Assembly (NCBI GenBank): GCA_037179385.1
Contig: CM074193.1
Coordinates: forward strand, 43,925,082 to 43,989,081
Reading direction: 5' to 3'
DNA length: 64,000 bases
Origin: Holothuria scabra
Lineage: Eukaryota > Echinodermata > Holothuroidea > Aspidochirotida > Holothuriidae
How positions within the stretch are numbered: the stretch's first letter is position 1; every line of letters begins with the position of its first letter. Shown piece by piece: positions 36,250 through 50,061 of the stretch. The notes under the pieces were generated by a model. It made no database searches, was not told the DNA's origin, and saw nothing but the letters and a program-made list of their open reading frames with translations. The translations under genes were made by a program, and so were the position numbers.

Positions 36250-37770
36250 ATGATTTACACGTTGCTACTCTGCTTACTATATGTGGAAACTGCAGCATAT
36301 TCTTTCCAGGAGGAACCCGACGATACAAACGCCATAGAAGGCACCCAGGTGACGTTACGGTGTATCGTGTCCGGTTTGGGAACAATGAATGTTCACTGGT
36401 ATAACTATGCAAAGCATAGATACCTTAGTAGAAACCGCGAAGTGTACCGGTATCCGGATGACAACGGACGGTTTTCTATAAGTGGAGACAACAGAAGAGG
36501 AGAGTTCTTCCTAGGTATAAGCAATGTGACGTTTGAAGATGCAGGTATGTATGCCTGCCTCATATTTCAGGATCGTTCTTTTCGTCTTTCATCACGCAGC
36601 GCTTTACTACAAGTTTATCAAAAACCGGAAAAAGGATTCCCCGTTTGTTCTATTATACCGGACATTTACGGTGGTGATATTGGACCTGGAGACTGGATAA
36701 CTCTAAAATGCGTAGCAGAGTTAGAGGGAGGTTCTCCTTTTAGTCGTCTTGACTGGGTGAGACAGTTTGAAATACTTCCTGGAGCATACTTAGATACCAG
36801 TCAGCCGCAAGCAAGGTACGAATTTCGGTTAACCGAATTTCATAATGGCGCTGTTTTTACTTGCATTGAAAGCAATCCAGCCTTGCCTATGCAGCGGAGC
36901 TGCAGTGTCATGCCGTATTACTATCCAACGAATGTTACACTTGAGGTTAAACCAAAACATCCCAAAATAGGAGGTGACGTCACAGTTAGCTGCATGGCCC
37001 AAGCCATGCCCAGCATGGATTTAAATTATACGTGGTTTCTTAATGGTACTGAAATAACGTCATTAACTGCTGACGGGAAATATTCTTTCAGTAATGATGG
37101 TACTCAATTAACAATGTTCTCTGTGGAAGAGGCTTGCGACCATGTTCTTATTGAATGTAATGTTATAAATTTAATTGAATTAGAAGGAAAATCGTCCTAT
37201 CTTCTTAAATTTGAGGATGATCGATCGTTACCCAAACTCTTACCGGCTGACAACGGCTCAAATCTTGTTACCCTCGCAGTCGTTTTCGGTATTGTTGTAA
37301 CATTACTGCTTCTATTATTCATCACCATAACTTTAGTAATCTTTTTCAAAAGGAAGCGTGTGGGCATTTTAAATTTACTGAAGGCAAGACGATCATCTTT
37401 ACGACAAAATCAACGATATATCGATACACCGCGATATACCCGAAGACCAGAGTCCAATGATATACCAGAGGACAACGAATCTGCTCATTCTGTACTTATA
37501 TGTACTACACCTCATGATGCAATTCAGGAGCATATTAAGGAATTGCAGAGGAATAACTCAGATGTTAGTGAAACACCAGATAAACCTAACATCCCAACCC
37601 GCCGTAGTTCAAGTACTAGGGGACGAACCAGGCCCATTATAAGCGGTCCTATTTCTCCCGTCATTCCCGATTTACCGGTTACCTTGAGAGATTTGAACAT
37701 TAAACATAACGATTCGACTTCAATAGACGAGGATTACGTGAGCGATGCCGATACAGACTGGGATCTATGA
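36250..37770 (+). CDS. Intronless type I membrane protein with three Ig-like domains
   Basis: A 506-residue predicted cell-surface receptor or adhesion protein. An in-frame TGA three codons before the ATG fixes the start, and -3 is A. Residues 1-17 look like a signal peptide. Ig1 (about 22-125) is V-like: C38, W50 and DAGMYAC ending at C103. Ig2 (about 130-222) has C154, W169 and C205, plus C133 and C218, which could form a second disulfide. Ig3 (about 226-322) has C248, W262, C296 and C303. N-glycosylation sequons are at 92, 228, 259, 265 and 335. A transmembrane helix spans 339-366, followed by KRKR. The tail of about 140 residues is serine- and proline-rich, with tyrosines at 390, 396 and 496 and an acidic end (DEDYVSDADTDWDL). 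Family resemblance is to nephrin/Kirre-like or immune-type Ig proteins in general; no orthologue is recognised. The function of the tail is unknown. It is the only intact gene in the window. Confidence 0.9.
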   Translation: MIYTLLLCLLYVETAAYSFQEEPDDTNAIEGTQVTLRCIVSGLGTMNVHWYNYAKHRYLSRNREVYRYPDDNGRFSISGDNRRGEFFLGISNVTFEDAGMYACLIFQDRSFRLSSRSALLQVYQKPEKGFPVCSIIPDIYGGDIGPGDWITLKCVAELEGGSPFSRLDWVRQFEILPGAYLDTSQPQARYEFRLTEFHNGAVFTCIESNPALPMQRSCSVMPYYYPTNVTLEVKPKHPKIGGDVTVSCMAQAMPSMDLNYTWFLNGTEITSLTADGKYSFSNDGTQLTMFSVEEACDHVLIECNVINLIELEGKSSYLLKFEDDRSLPKLLPADNGSNLVTLAVVFGIVVTLLLLLFITITLVIFFKRKRVGILNLLKARRSSLRQNQRYIDTPRYTRRPESNDIPEDNESAHSVLICTTPHDAIQEHIKELQRNNSDVSETPDKPNIPTRRSSSTRGRTRPIISGPISPVIPDLPVTLRDLNIKHNDSTSIDEDYVSDADTDWDL

Positions 37771-37825
37771 TCGTGCATGAACCATATGTCTTTAGTAAAA
37801 GAACACCATTCTAATCATCATGGCA

Positions 37826-37831
37826 AATAAA
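37826..37831 (+). promoter_or_regulatory. Proximal poly(A) signal of the Ig gene
   Basis: AATAAA 56 bp after the stop codon. Confidence 0.6.
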
Positions 37832-38095
37832 AGGAGAATCTGATCAAACTTTCGAATGAGTCAACTTTTCTGGACAATTTGGTACCATATTCAAGGAAAA
37901 GTTTACGAGATGCAGAAATTCCTTCGGTTCAACTTTTGCCAGCCTGTTACATGGAAGTGCTTCCATTGTTAAATAAGTGTGAAATTTCAAAAAACGTATT
38001 ACAAAATATGAAAGATCGATATAACCCAACTCCCAGTTTCAAAAGAAGTTTCTTAAGTGAGATATGAGATGCAGATAATTGTTCACTCAATTTGA

Positions 38096-38101
38096 AATAA
38101 A
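38096..38101 (+). promoter_or_regulatory. Distal poly(A) signal of the Ig gene
   Basis: AATAAA about 325 bp after the stop codon and before the TTAA element at 38300. Two signals could give alternative 3' ends. Confidence 0.5.
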
Positions 38102-38299
38102 ACATTGCGCAATAGTTTCTGTCATGGTTGCGTAACTAAAATTACAGTGTGAATATTTCTTAGCTTTCCCAAAGCGTACCTTACTGCACCGTCTGTCAAT
38201 ATGTGATCATGTCCCTACCGTAACCACGTGACGTGAATATAAGTACAGACCCATTCTGTGCATCATACTATGAGTGGAAAAGGCATTCATTTCAGTTAG

Positions 38300-38553
38300 A
38301 GCGGCTAATTGAGTTGGTTCATGAAATTTAATCATTTTTGCAAACCTGATAAGTTTTCTTCACATACCAATGGCAATTAATGGTCAAACTTAGACAATCC
38401 TCATATCCTTCATTCAAATAACTGTTTTGTTAGTTACCGTAGTTTTTTACGGTTAAATTTGACTGGAAAATTGTTAACTATGAAAGCATTCTTACAGGGT
38501 AGTGACACTTTGATACTCTCATTAAGTTATCGATATTGAATCAATAACCCCCT
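38300..38553. mobile_element. TTAA-type miniature transposon (family A), copy 2
   Basis: A 254-bp shortened copy of the 26547-26906 element. The left end is AGCGGCTAATTGAGTTGG and the right end CAATAACCCCCT. The flanks are TTAG (38296-38299, one change) and TTAA (38554-38557). It lies about 530 bp downstream of the Ig gene stop codon. Confidence 0.82.
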
Positions 38554-38557
38554 TTAA

Positions 38558-39527
38558 GTTTTTATTTTACAAGGAAACAGAGCAGGTAATATGAGTTGTT
38601 CTAAAATATTGTTTTAAAGTACAGCACAGTTGACTACTTCAATTTAAGGTTTCAACAGTTATTATCTCAGCAATGGAACACGGCACACGCTATCACAAAA
38701 CGAGTTGTATGAGAAAGATGTTTTTCAACGTCTAAAATATGTTTTTAAATATCCAGACTTAGGGATCTCGTTAAAAATTGAACACATATGCTATAACAAC
38801 TGGTTATAAATGCTGCAGTCATATTTATGCTACTTCGAGTTTGTTACATGCAGTTTATGTATCATACATATGACAGTAAAGAATTTTGTATGGAGTATCT
38901 CTCAGAATTTTGATTGCTGAGAATGTGATTTATCTTACTCTTCTAAATTTTGAAAACATATTTGTCACGACTAACACTTTATCGGAAAAAATATTTTCAA
39001 CCTTTAACCCCGGTATCTCTCCACAACGATAGCGGTTTCGATGCGATGTCGACGTTTGCATCAAAATCGTTTCCATATCGTGTACATTGAATGTGGTGGT
39101 CCGTTATAGATTCCGTGAAAGGTCAAGAGCCACCACTTTGAAATTGCTAGGCAACTTCTTTAGGCTTATGTCGCTTAGAGGTCTTATCTCTGCTTGGCGT
39201 AAACCATTGCTTTACGATGTTAACGCCCTAATTTATCCTACATATATCATTTGGGTCAATGAAGCATACCTGCAGTAGGCTAGTAGTCGTTATTCTGACC
39301 AAATCATTTTGAACAGTCGCCTCGGTTCCCTTCTGACCCCATTTAGAGGCAGCCAACTCTCACCACAAAAATACAATTTTTGTAGTAACCCATAGAAATT
39401 ATCAATCCGCACAACCCTTGATTGACAGCAAGTTTAAAAAATGCAAAGTAATGTAGCTGATATTACACAATATGTACTGTACTGAGAGTGTTTTGATTGC
39501 ACATTTGAATCTTGTTTCTTGTGGCCA
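38558..39527. other. Anonymous intergenic stretch
   Basis: No gene or repeat recognised. Confidence 0.4.
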
Positions 39528-39630
39528 GTGAGCCACAACTGGAAAAAAGTTCGTGGCCGGCTCGACTTGATCCAATAGGTTGGAAACCGAACCGTAAAAC
39601 TCTTATCCATCTAACTGTTTACTCATCCTG
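39528..39630 (+). repeat. SINE-like interspersed repeat, copy 3 (inverted, partial)
   Basis: CCAGTGAGCCA, GGCTCGACTTGA and GGTTGGAAACCGAACCGTA are the inverse of words in 26935-27050. Only the distal part is present. Confidence 0.55.
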
Positions 39631-42600
39631 AAGCATGGATTGGAGTGAGGTTTATTTTAGACAGTTGTGGGAGAGCCTTAAGATTAACAGGTAGGCTATA
39701 ATAGGAGAATTGCGACTGTTTGGGGTGAGATAATTAGAACTTAAAGGTCAAACTCAAGATAAAACTTTGAGTTTTAAACGGTACACGGTAGCCTGTTAAA
39801 AGCATGGAATTCACAAATTGAACTCTTTACGTACTGTTCCTAGACAAGTGTGACGGCGAGATTTTACTAAGTTGGAGTTAGTTCACCACAATCCACAATA
39901 AGTCTACCCCATCCAATTGGGATCACGATCACAAGGCTGGGAACCAATTTTGTTTTTTTGTCTTTTCTCATTTTTCCGCAAGACGTCTGACAAAAAATGT
40001 ACCAATATCTTCTGAAGTACCAAGCAACAAGAATTCTTGTTTAACATCGCTGCTTCTGTTCCATTCTGGTGGTTGAAGTTTTAATAACCCTTGGAATTTC
40101 GACTCAGTTTGTGACAAACATTCTTTGACAGTGGCATTTTAGATCATTTAGTGAACGCCTCGAGACTTCCTCAGATCTCCAAGACAGAAGCTGTTTAGTT
40201 TTCGGGTGCCGTTGGGACCTCTTAGATTATCATTCCAATGATTTCCTCTGCACCATATGTCTGCAATAATTCACAAATGTTATTATTAAATGACACCAAT
40301 TCAATGTCAATGACGGAACGATTGAAGGTGGCGTATCCGTCTGTTTCCTCGAACTGTCGAATAAATGGGGAAACCTCCTGATTTATCTATAGGTAAAATT
40401 AGGTTTTTGTCTCAAAAATAAATTGCACAGTAGAAGGGGAAGAAAAAATGTGGGTTTGTGCAAAATCACAAGGATGATGGGAGGAACTGCACTGGCGGTG
40501 GTATAAATTGGTGGCAATTGTCTTTTTTTCGGTACAAAAATGCGACATGTCTTAACGGAACGATTATCATCATACAACCATAAGGCAGCAAAGCTTGCAA
40601 TAAAAACTTCACCAAATGTGTGTTGAAAGTAGTGACAACGTGAACAAAGAATTAGCTCAATAGAGTCATCAATTGGCTCTCTAATTGTCTGTTAAGATTT
40701 GGTGTTTTCCAGGCGGTATGTAAGCTTTCTTTAATCTTTAACTGGAACTTGGTAGGATCCCGGACAACGATTTTAAGAATTTTTATCACACTGGGATTTA
40801 CAATTACAAGATTTGACTAAGTGTTTCTATATATGTGAATTCATATCTGTCTCAAGATGCTCTTTCATTCGTGTAGAGAAATGCCTGTGGACCTCCCCTA
40901 TTTGTGGCGGCATTACACCTTGTACAGTTAAAATTCTAAAATACATGTGATCTAAGGCTCAAAGGAATTAAATCTTTATTTACAAACATATTGAGAACTT
41001 TGAAAGACGTAAACAAATCCTGTAATTGTATTGCATTTGTTTTCTTTAAAACGGTACAAACTTGGGGTTGTGCATTGTCTCCCACATTTTTTATATTAAT
41101 TTTTCCAAAGGTGCTTACTGTCATGTTTTGCTCACGAAGGTAAATATTTATTGCAACGGTATTTATATGCATCCATGTTAAATCTATGTCGAGCAGTTGA
41201 AATGGTTAAAATATCTGAAATAAAATGCTAGCAAAGTGTAAAGACGTTACGTTTAATTTCTTTTAAATAGCATCACCCTTATTCCTTTATTTACCAGTTT
41301 CGTTGTTCAGACAGTTTAGCTTCCCAATTGTGTTCCGATTGGGCATGTTCTTTGAAGCAATGGGGGAGACACTGCCTGTGGGCGTTTAGCTTAGAGGTAG
41401 AGATCCAGGGTTCTGTTCACGGGCCGAGTCATAATACAACCTACTAGGGGCTAGTGCCATCTTGCGTGCTGACATACTTGCATGCAATGAAGTAGGGAAA
41501 ACATTACACCTGGAAAAAATACCATGGTCGCTATTATGGATTATACTGACGTTAAAATCCACCAAATCCACCTCAGCATCATGATTCTCTACTGTCACGG
41601 TGCTCGTAAATTTCATTAAGGTTTAGGTATGTAATAGGTCGAATGGACCGAAAACCGAATACAAAGTTTGTGTTATGAGCGTCATCATCTAGGGTTCGAT
41701 GAATGATTTTAATATGCAGGGCAACATGCAGGTCAAATTTAGAAAACATTTCTTATCTTGATATCTCAAAAAGAAAAAAAAAAATAAATTGATGAGAACA
41801 ACAAAACAATTATAGGTTTGGTAAGTAAGAAAGATGATGTGGATATGTGTCGGGTAAAATTACGAAATAATTGTATAATGGCTCATTAAAAGGACAACTT
41901 TGTTAAATATGATATCAAAAGCCTATTTTCTATTTGGATCTTCCATAGTGCAGAATAACTCGCAATCTTTGGAAAAAATCGAATTTTATTAGTAGTTGAA
42001 AAAGTCGGGCAAACTTGATAACTGAATCTAGGGATATTTTAATATCCCTTTGGTCAATATCCCTTATATAGGGAAGAGAAATTTGAAGATCACTTTAGGT
42101 TACAAAATTTCAAGCTGGGGTATTTTTCATATAAAGGTATCAGGCAGCGAAATAGCTCCTCCGTCTCGGACCAACTGGAGATACGCATGCGTAAGCACTG
42201 TGATGACTTTACTTATAAATAGATCTATTTGAAGCAAACCGCCTCTCCCAACTGTCTGGTCCGAATTAGTAAAACCCCTCTCACACTATGTAACACGACT
42301 AACTGCTACTAGACCAGTTGAATGTCTTGTCGTGTTGAGCAACTGACGATTAACTCGTGGTGGATGCGGTCGCAAGACACTCTAGGTTGTGCTACTGCTT
42401 GCAATGCGACCAATGTTGCCAGTCTTGACTCTCTTGTCGCAAGGAGCTGCGTCGCCTTACGGTAAGTCTCAAAGTGTTGACGGGGCTTTAGGGATAAGGA
42501 ATGACAAACTCTTCCTTGGTTCCTGGTTGGTATTTCAGAACGTACAAGCTATCTTTTGTGTCTAGTTTGAGCTGGTGACACAAGATATGATTTCATGTGA

Positions 42601-43012
42601 AAGTTGAATGACATTATGACAGTAATACTTCCATGATAACACCCTGGTTTACTCATTTCGGCTGAGAGCTGGTTTTGAAGAGTCTTATAAGTGGTTTTAC
42701 AGAACTCATATCTCCTTGTAGAAAGGAGCAAGTTTGGGTCAACTTGAATGATATAGCGACTTGAAAGCAGACCAAAAAGGAAAAAAGATTATGGAAGTGA
42801 ACTTTGGAAACGATCGTCACGCAAAACTGAGCCGAGACGAGGCAAATACAAGAAATTCCTCCTTGATCCAAATGAGTTGTGATGTACGTGTTTCCTTGCA
42901 CGAGAAAGATACTTTGTGGTCCGAAAATCAATCCCAAATAAATGCATCACATTCAGCATTGTGGAAATGTTGATCCTTTTGTTCTGAACAACTTATTTGC
43001 TTGTAAATACTT
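39631..43012. other. Anonymous intergenic stretch
   Basis: No gene, RNA or clear transposon recognised in 3.4 kb. The short frames here have no domain. Confidence 0.4.
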
Positions 43013-43270
43013 CACAGCAAACACAAATTAGTCAAACAGTGCTTGAACTGACTAATAACGTTAGTCAACAATATGGGATAATGTTTGACTAAAGTTTGAC
43101 CGCGTTGAACTAGTTTCTAACAAATATTAATCTGTCTTGGCTAAGTCTCGACTGATATTCTTTAGTCAGTTGCTACGAAAGTTAGTCGGATGTCATCAAA
43201 AGATAGTCAAATAAGAGTGACTAAAGTTCTGACTGAATTTGAACAGAACTTGACTACTTTGTGTTTAGTG
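43013..43270. mobile_element. Internally palindromic miniature element with TTAGTCA words
   Basis: The ends are roughly inverse: left CACAGCAAACACAAA then TAGTCAA; right, inverted, CACTAAACACAAAGTAGTCA. About eleven TTAGTC or GACTAA words in both directions fill the interior. It resembles the CACT-ended elements at 7690 and 9719 in design, though not in sequence. No clean 2-bp duplication is visible. Non-coding. Confidence 0.65.
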
Positions 43271-44596
43271 TAGGAACCACGAGACCATTCTACAACCTAA
43301 ACTGACAAATGGACTAATACGCCCTCAGCCCCAGTACTCTTATAAGTGGGAAAGTTCAGTTTTTTTCAGTGCGGTCATGGGTAAGTAGCCAGCTGACTCC
43401 TGGCAATGGGCCATTCAGCTTCTTGAAAACTGGCCACGCTCTTAATTCAAAAACTTTCAGGTGAGCTTTTCGACTGACCCCTTTTCTTAAATTCTTACAC
43501 CGAATTATGAAAGAACAAGATGGCCTTGGGCGAAAGGGTAGCTTTCGCCGGGATCCCGGGATAAGAGTAAGGTTATCTTTGTACACAGGATAAGGCACAG
43601 CGGCGCCGCTACGAGGAGGGGGGAATAAGGGTGAATTTCAAAGCCAGATTTGTTTCCCGGGCCCCAGTTTCTTAACCCCAAGTAAGGTCAGAAGGGGGTT
43701 AGGTATACTGTTGAAAATAATAATGTACCTCTCATGTGACTTAATTTTTCACTGAACCAGAGATGATCCAAAACCTCAGCTACGTCCCGTGGACCCGACC
43801 CTCCGGGGGCTTCTCCCTGCACCTCACCCTCCGTCAGGAGTACGAGCTTCCCGTTCGGTTCCTATCTGCACGACAAAATATTTTCCCACTAAATGGTTTT
43901 CCTTTGCGGCTATAGTTTCCCCAATGGTCATTCCATAGTACTTCCATGGAAGTACTGCCTCGGAGTACTTCCATGCTATGAATAAGCGGTTTAGGAATTA
44001 GGTAAGGATTGTAGTTAGGGTTAAGTAGGGTTAGAGTTCGGATCTTCGCCGCGATCTAGTCAAACTTTGATCCATCAAACGCAGTAAACCCTACCAAACT
44101 AGTGCCTTAATGTAGGCGCACAGTCAGTAGGTACGGTACATGCCTAATCATGGAAAGAGATACTATTCTTGGGAGAATTTTCACAAAGATACTATACACA
44201 CTGCATATTTCTCTATTGATATACTTGGGGCTATAAAAAGTAACATGTGCCATTTTTGTGAAATTATTGACAGCTATGGTTTGGCATTGAATAGCGTTAC
44301 ACAAAGATTGACGACGTGTTACATTGCGCGCTTTTGTATTCAAGCCGGGACAGACAGTAAGCCCACTTTGTAAAGTGCAGTTTACCTACAACTAGCGGTT
44401 GCCAAGCTCGCGCGGCACCGGCACCTAGTGTAGTCAACGGTAAAAGCAGGATACAAAATTACAGACCAGGCTTCGACTCTAGGAGACTGGGTGGAATTTC
44501 CCTTCAGGTTTTTGAGTAGTAAGGACGCTAATAAAATAATAAACCCCACCTATTAAAGAATAATGGATGTATTGTGCTATAACGATCTGGCTAATG
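43271..44596. other. Anonymous spacer with a 20-bp perfect palindrome
   Basis: The palindrome AGTACTTCCATGGAAGTACT is at 43937-43956 and half of it repeats at 43965-43974. TTAGGG-like words lie at about 44010-44035. No gene recognised. Confidence 0.5.
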
Positions 44597-45497
<901 letters not shown>

Positions 45498-47084
45498 GGG
45501 CTGGCTCTTGATATGTCTTCTCAACGTAAGTTCCATTTTACGCTTCACGTGTATTTTTTCCCTGCCAGGTTCAACTTTCATTGTTAAGGTTGCACATTCT
45601 CTTTATTTTTCTTGTATTTTTTTCTCTCTTCCGTCTAGACGTGTTGCCCTCTTCGTCTCTCCGATCCTTTCTTCTTCAGAGGGTTACCTTGTTTGGTTTT
45701 ACCATTTTTGCCTCCGTCGATGTACGCTCATGGGTATTCAACAACAAAAAAATGAACTACCAAGACTGTATTAAATTATTTTATCAAATTTATCACTTTA
45801 GAGATTATTTTATGTAGACGAGCATGTTTAAAGTGGCTAAATAGTAATACAGTATACCCCACCAATTTGAAGAGAGCAGCTCAGTAACGCTCACACTTAC
45901 ATTCGTTCCTTTATTTGCATTTCCTTCCCCCATACAAAAACACTACAACGCAATCATGGATATTAGTTTTTCTGTTTTTTTTTTTTTTTTTTGAAACTGT
46001 AGTAAAAGATTTACATTTGATGTGTGCATGAGGAGGTCCTATTGTGTTTCATTCATCAGTGAAATAAATGTAAAACCAAACTTCCTTTGATTAGCTTTGA
46101 AATCGGCTCGAGATGATTAACTTTTTCCTGACGTACAAAATGCTCTCAGTGTGATCTCAAAAAACACAAAATGCTCATTGCAGTAACGTTTGTCTTCATA
46201 AAAAGGCATTTCAGAGTTACAAGCGCGCATGCTCAGAAAACAAACGTTCCAAGGTATGGACGCGAAATCACTCACTTTACTTTAGCACGAGGTGGCAAGG
46301 TGTTTCATCGAGCACGGGGTACGTGAGACCACAGCCCATTAGAACACAAGACTTGAAAACATGTGGTTATCTCCCTGCATTTTGCCTTATTATAAACACG
46401 GGGTAACACTAATGTGTCGTGGGATACATGACACCAAGCCTTTAGGCACTGTTAACTATTCACCCAAATCTTCAGAAGTTCTCAAATCAACTGAAGCAAA
46501 TAGCTCGATTTTTTGGGGTGGTTTCTTGATCTGTGTATCCACTGGGATAAAATCTGTGTAGTTCTATGTTAGGAGACAAGCACTTTTTTGTATTGAGCTT
46601 CGAAAAAAGTTGCCAGGTATTTTCGGTATCCGTGTTTCGGCCACTTGGACATCATATTACTATTACATCATTAAATTTAACTCTGAACTGCCTCATTCCT
46701 AGGGTCAGGCAAGTACCATCTTAACGACTGTCGTCATAAAAAGGTGAAATAATGTAGTAGTCGATCCTGTTTCATATAACAGTGATCTCCCGACGGGTAC
46801 GCGGCGGGGCGGACTCTGTTTTTTCAGCTTCCGAGCTTCCAAAACTATATGACTCAACAAGAATATGCTACTTAATACCGTATGGCTTGCTACGTACTTA
46901 ACCCAACGGGGCCATCAACGGGGGCCAGCAAGGACAAATGCTCCATATCACGAATCCTGCAGAGCAATCGTATTCTGTAGTTATTTAAAATTTTGGATTA
47001 ATGCTTTTAAGAAAGTTTAAACAATTTGCGAACTATATTAATTATTCCCGTACAGGATCATTCCAGTTTGAGGCGGTAGAAGAT
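45498..47084. other. Anonymous intergenic stretch
   Basis: Poly-T run at about 45974-45992. No gene recognised. Confidence 0.4.
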
Positions 47085-47240
47085 TTTTGCCCCCCCCCCC
47101 CCCCCCAAAAAAAAACAAACCCCAAAAACCGGCCACAGCCGGAAATATTATTTTCTAGTCTTAAAAGAAAAAAAAATTAAGCAGTCATTATTTCGGTTCT
47201 TTGAGCTCGAGATTTCGTTTGCAACATCCACTAAAAGGTC
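47085..47240 (-). repeat. Fragment of the hairpin-module transposon family
   Basis: Poly-C/poly-A at 47090-47120, then CCGGCCACAGCCGGAAAT and AATTAAGCAGTCATTATTT. Inverted, this matches the stretch before the hairpin module in 58700-58810. Confidence 0.5.
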
Positions 47241-47574
47241 AGCGGTTCGCTAAGTGTTTAAGATCACCGCGACCCATTTAAAGTTTCAATCCTTGTATTT
47301 TTTTTTTTCTCTCTTTTTAAGTCCCCCAAGGAAGTTTTCAAAGGCTTCACGACGAAATTTTCGACCTTCCCGGATGGGAGAAGCCTTCTCCAACCGTGGG
47401 AGATGGCCCCCAGCCATCCCCCGCTGCATCACCACTGAACTAACACTACAGACTGATGCAAAACTTAGGAGAGTAAAACCATTAGTACACTATGAATTCG
47501 AAATGATTAAATTCTGAAATTGTGAAAGATGCTCGGAAGTTAAATAAGAAGAAATCTGTGCAGTCTGGCTGCAG

Positions 47575-47705
47575 TGTTTGGGGTGACTACCTTCGCCCTG
47601 CTTTTAGCCTGCGTAGCACCTCTGTGGCTGCAGCCCCCTTAGGGCTGATTTTTCGCAGCGATGAACTGAACGAAAAGGCTTCGTCCACTCCGCGAGTTAC
47701 CCTGC
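47575..47705 (-). repeat. Third copy of the 25860-26542 repeat, inverted
   Basis: CAGTCTGGCTGCAG, TTTTCGCAGCG and GAACTGAACGAAAA are the inverse of words in 25860-25985. Confidence 0.55.
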
Positions 47706-50061
47706 TTTAAGAGCATAACAACGGAAAGACGAGTTAAATATTTCTTCATTTTATTTTTGGCTATCCGATGCATACAAGGCACATGTTATGGTTTCTTTCA
47801 TACACTCTATATTTATTGTGATATTTTGTGAAGGAAACTCTTTGTTCTTGACATCTTTTAAATGCTTATTTAAACAAAAATTTATTTTTCTGGAATTAAC
47901 AACTGTTGACGTAGACGGTGTGAAAAAATTGCGTTTGGTGTATAACATTGTGTATCCAGGGTTGTCTATAAAAACAGATGGTGCTTAAATAAATATGATT
48001 GTTATGACCCTGGGAACTTAAAGGTTGTCTGCAGAAACGCAAAAGATATAAAAACTCCAATGATTCCATGTTCAGTAAAATGACTTGCCTTGGAGATGTG
48101 TGGCCACGTGTGTTAAATTTTGTGGTTTTCAGGTATTTAGAGCCGAATCCCCAGAAACCAAAGTCATACAAGCTTATGACGGCTTAGGTCAGGAACAATA
48201 ACCGGTGTACCGCGAAATTGTTTAATTTGTTATACATATTACAGGAGTTCATCTTGTCAACAAAATTGTAATTTTTAGGAGCTAAGTATTGTTCACTTCA
48301 ATTGAGAGCGAAAACTTTCTGCCTTAGTTTTTGCTTTAAGGTAATATGGGGAGTAGAGGTCAAAATATAACCACACGAGACTGGGTTAACAGCAGAACAT
48401 TGCCTACCTTTGCAAAAAGAGTAATGTCTGACTACCGGTATCTAGTATCTAGGCTACCGTTGGTCAAATGTAAATTTCGGACAGACTGACAGAGTAACTG
48501 CAGTGTCAACGTGGCAATTGCCTTTTACTCCGATGTTTTCAAGTAAAATGTATGCATATCAAACTCATGCCCGTAGCCGGATAAGGTCCAGCCTGAAAAC
48601 GAGGGGACGAAAACAATCCCATGGGGGGGGGGGGTGTCAAATGTGATAAATTGTATTAAGTGCATGACAGCATGGAAATTTCTCGGTGGTTGCGTTTTTT
48701 TTTCAATCAGGGTTTTCTTCATACCCTAGGCTATTCTACGGGAGAAATCAGTTATAGGTACCTGTCTATACCTAGATGACATTTTACCGGCGTAATGCTG
48801 GGTGAAAGTTCCCACCGTTGGAGTAAATTCCATAGTAGTCGAGTTGCCAAATGTACAGTTCGGCCCTAATATTAACGCTTTTTGTTCTTGTGGTCGCTTC
48901 CAGTACTAGAAAATTTGAACATTGCCCTACACATTGCCCTACACATTGCACGTTTTTTAACTTTAATGAGCCATAATTATCACACCAGTGTTGTAAGGAA
49001 GGGGAACAGGGGCGGTGGTAATCTCGACGGTCAATCCACTCACGGTGTATAGTGTTGAAGATAACACAAAAGGCGAAGGCCTATCGCTTGTTTGATTTCT
49101 TTTAATTAACACTTTTATCTATAGTAAAATTACAAAACTTTCGAGAACTTCGAGCGCTTTCGCATTCTGCTATATTATGCTACGCTCACATCTATTTCAA
49201 AGTATAGACATATTGGATGTAAAACTACACAGTTTGCACAATGAGGTTGCTATTCCCCCGTAAAAACTTTGACTACAAACAAAGCGATATTGAAGCGATA
49301 GGCTGTTAGTTGTTCTCTTTTCAGGTTTTTTACTCAGTCGGGGATTCTGCATTCAGGCGTGTCTTTTCTGATCATATTTCATAAGATCCTCGGTACCTCA
49401 GTCCTGAATCTGTGTAGTGTACCCCCCCCCCCCCTAAATATTGCGGGAAAATGGGGGAAATCTCCGGCACTAAAAGATATATATTTTCGCGCGCTTCGCC
49501 CGAATTTTCTCTCGTATCAGCGATACCAATGAGGTATGTGTGGTACTAGTAATCATGTGATGTGGTTTCCGCAAAGATTTGAATGGTAGACAAACTATAC
49601 CTCTTTCGGTAGCCACCACGAGGTGCCGGTGCAGCCTAAATAAGAATTCTTTGACATATGAACCTCTTGTGTGGATAGAAGGGGAAGGGTCATGTTATTA
49701 GTGATACAGGGGTAACATGTTGAGTGATCACCCTTAAATAAAGTGTCGGTACATTTATTATATGTTGTCGGTTCATTTGCATGACTTTCACTCATTCCAA
49801 CAGTTACTGTTACTGGTCGAGTTTCTTATGAATATCATATTATCGATGTATGATTAAGTTTTTAACCAATTGGTCTATATGATTCTGGAATCTTATGGCT
49901 TGCTACGCTAGAGTCTGCATTTCTTCTATTAGCGAGTAATTTGCTAATTTTGTTTTCTGTTTTTTTTTTTTTTGGGGGGGGGGGGGGGTTCGTGAAAAAT
50001 ATTTTTTTTGTTCCTTGAATCTAAAAGAAGTGGAAGGTGGTTTTGACACCCATATGGCCCT
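47706..50061. other. Anonymous stretch with hAT-like poly-C/G fragments
   Basis: Poly-G at about 48606-48615, poly-C at about 49423-49434 and a T-run/poly-G at about 49961-49988 mark eroded hAT-like ends. No gene recognised. Confidence 0.4.

Noticed and set aside
44010..44035. TTAGGG-like words resembling telomere repeat
   Set aside because: Only two imperfect, non-tandem units; common by chance in GT-rich repeats.
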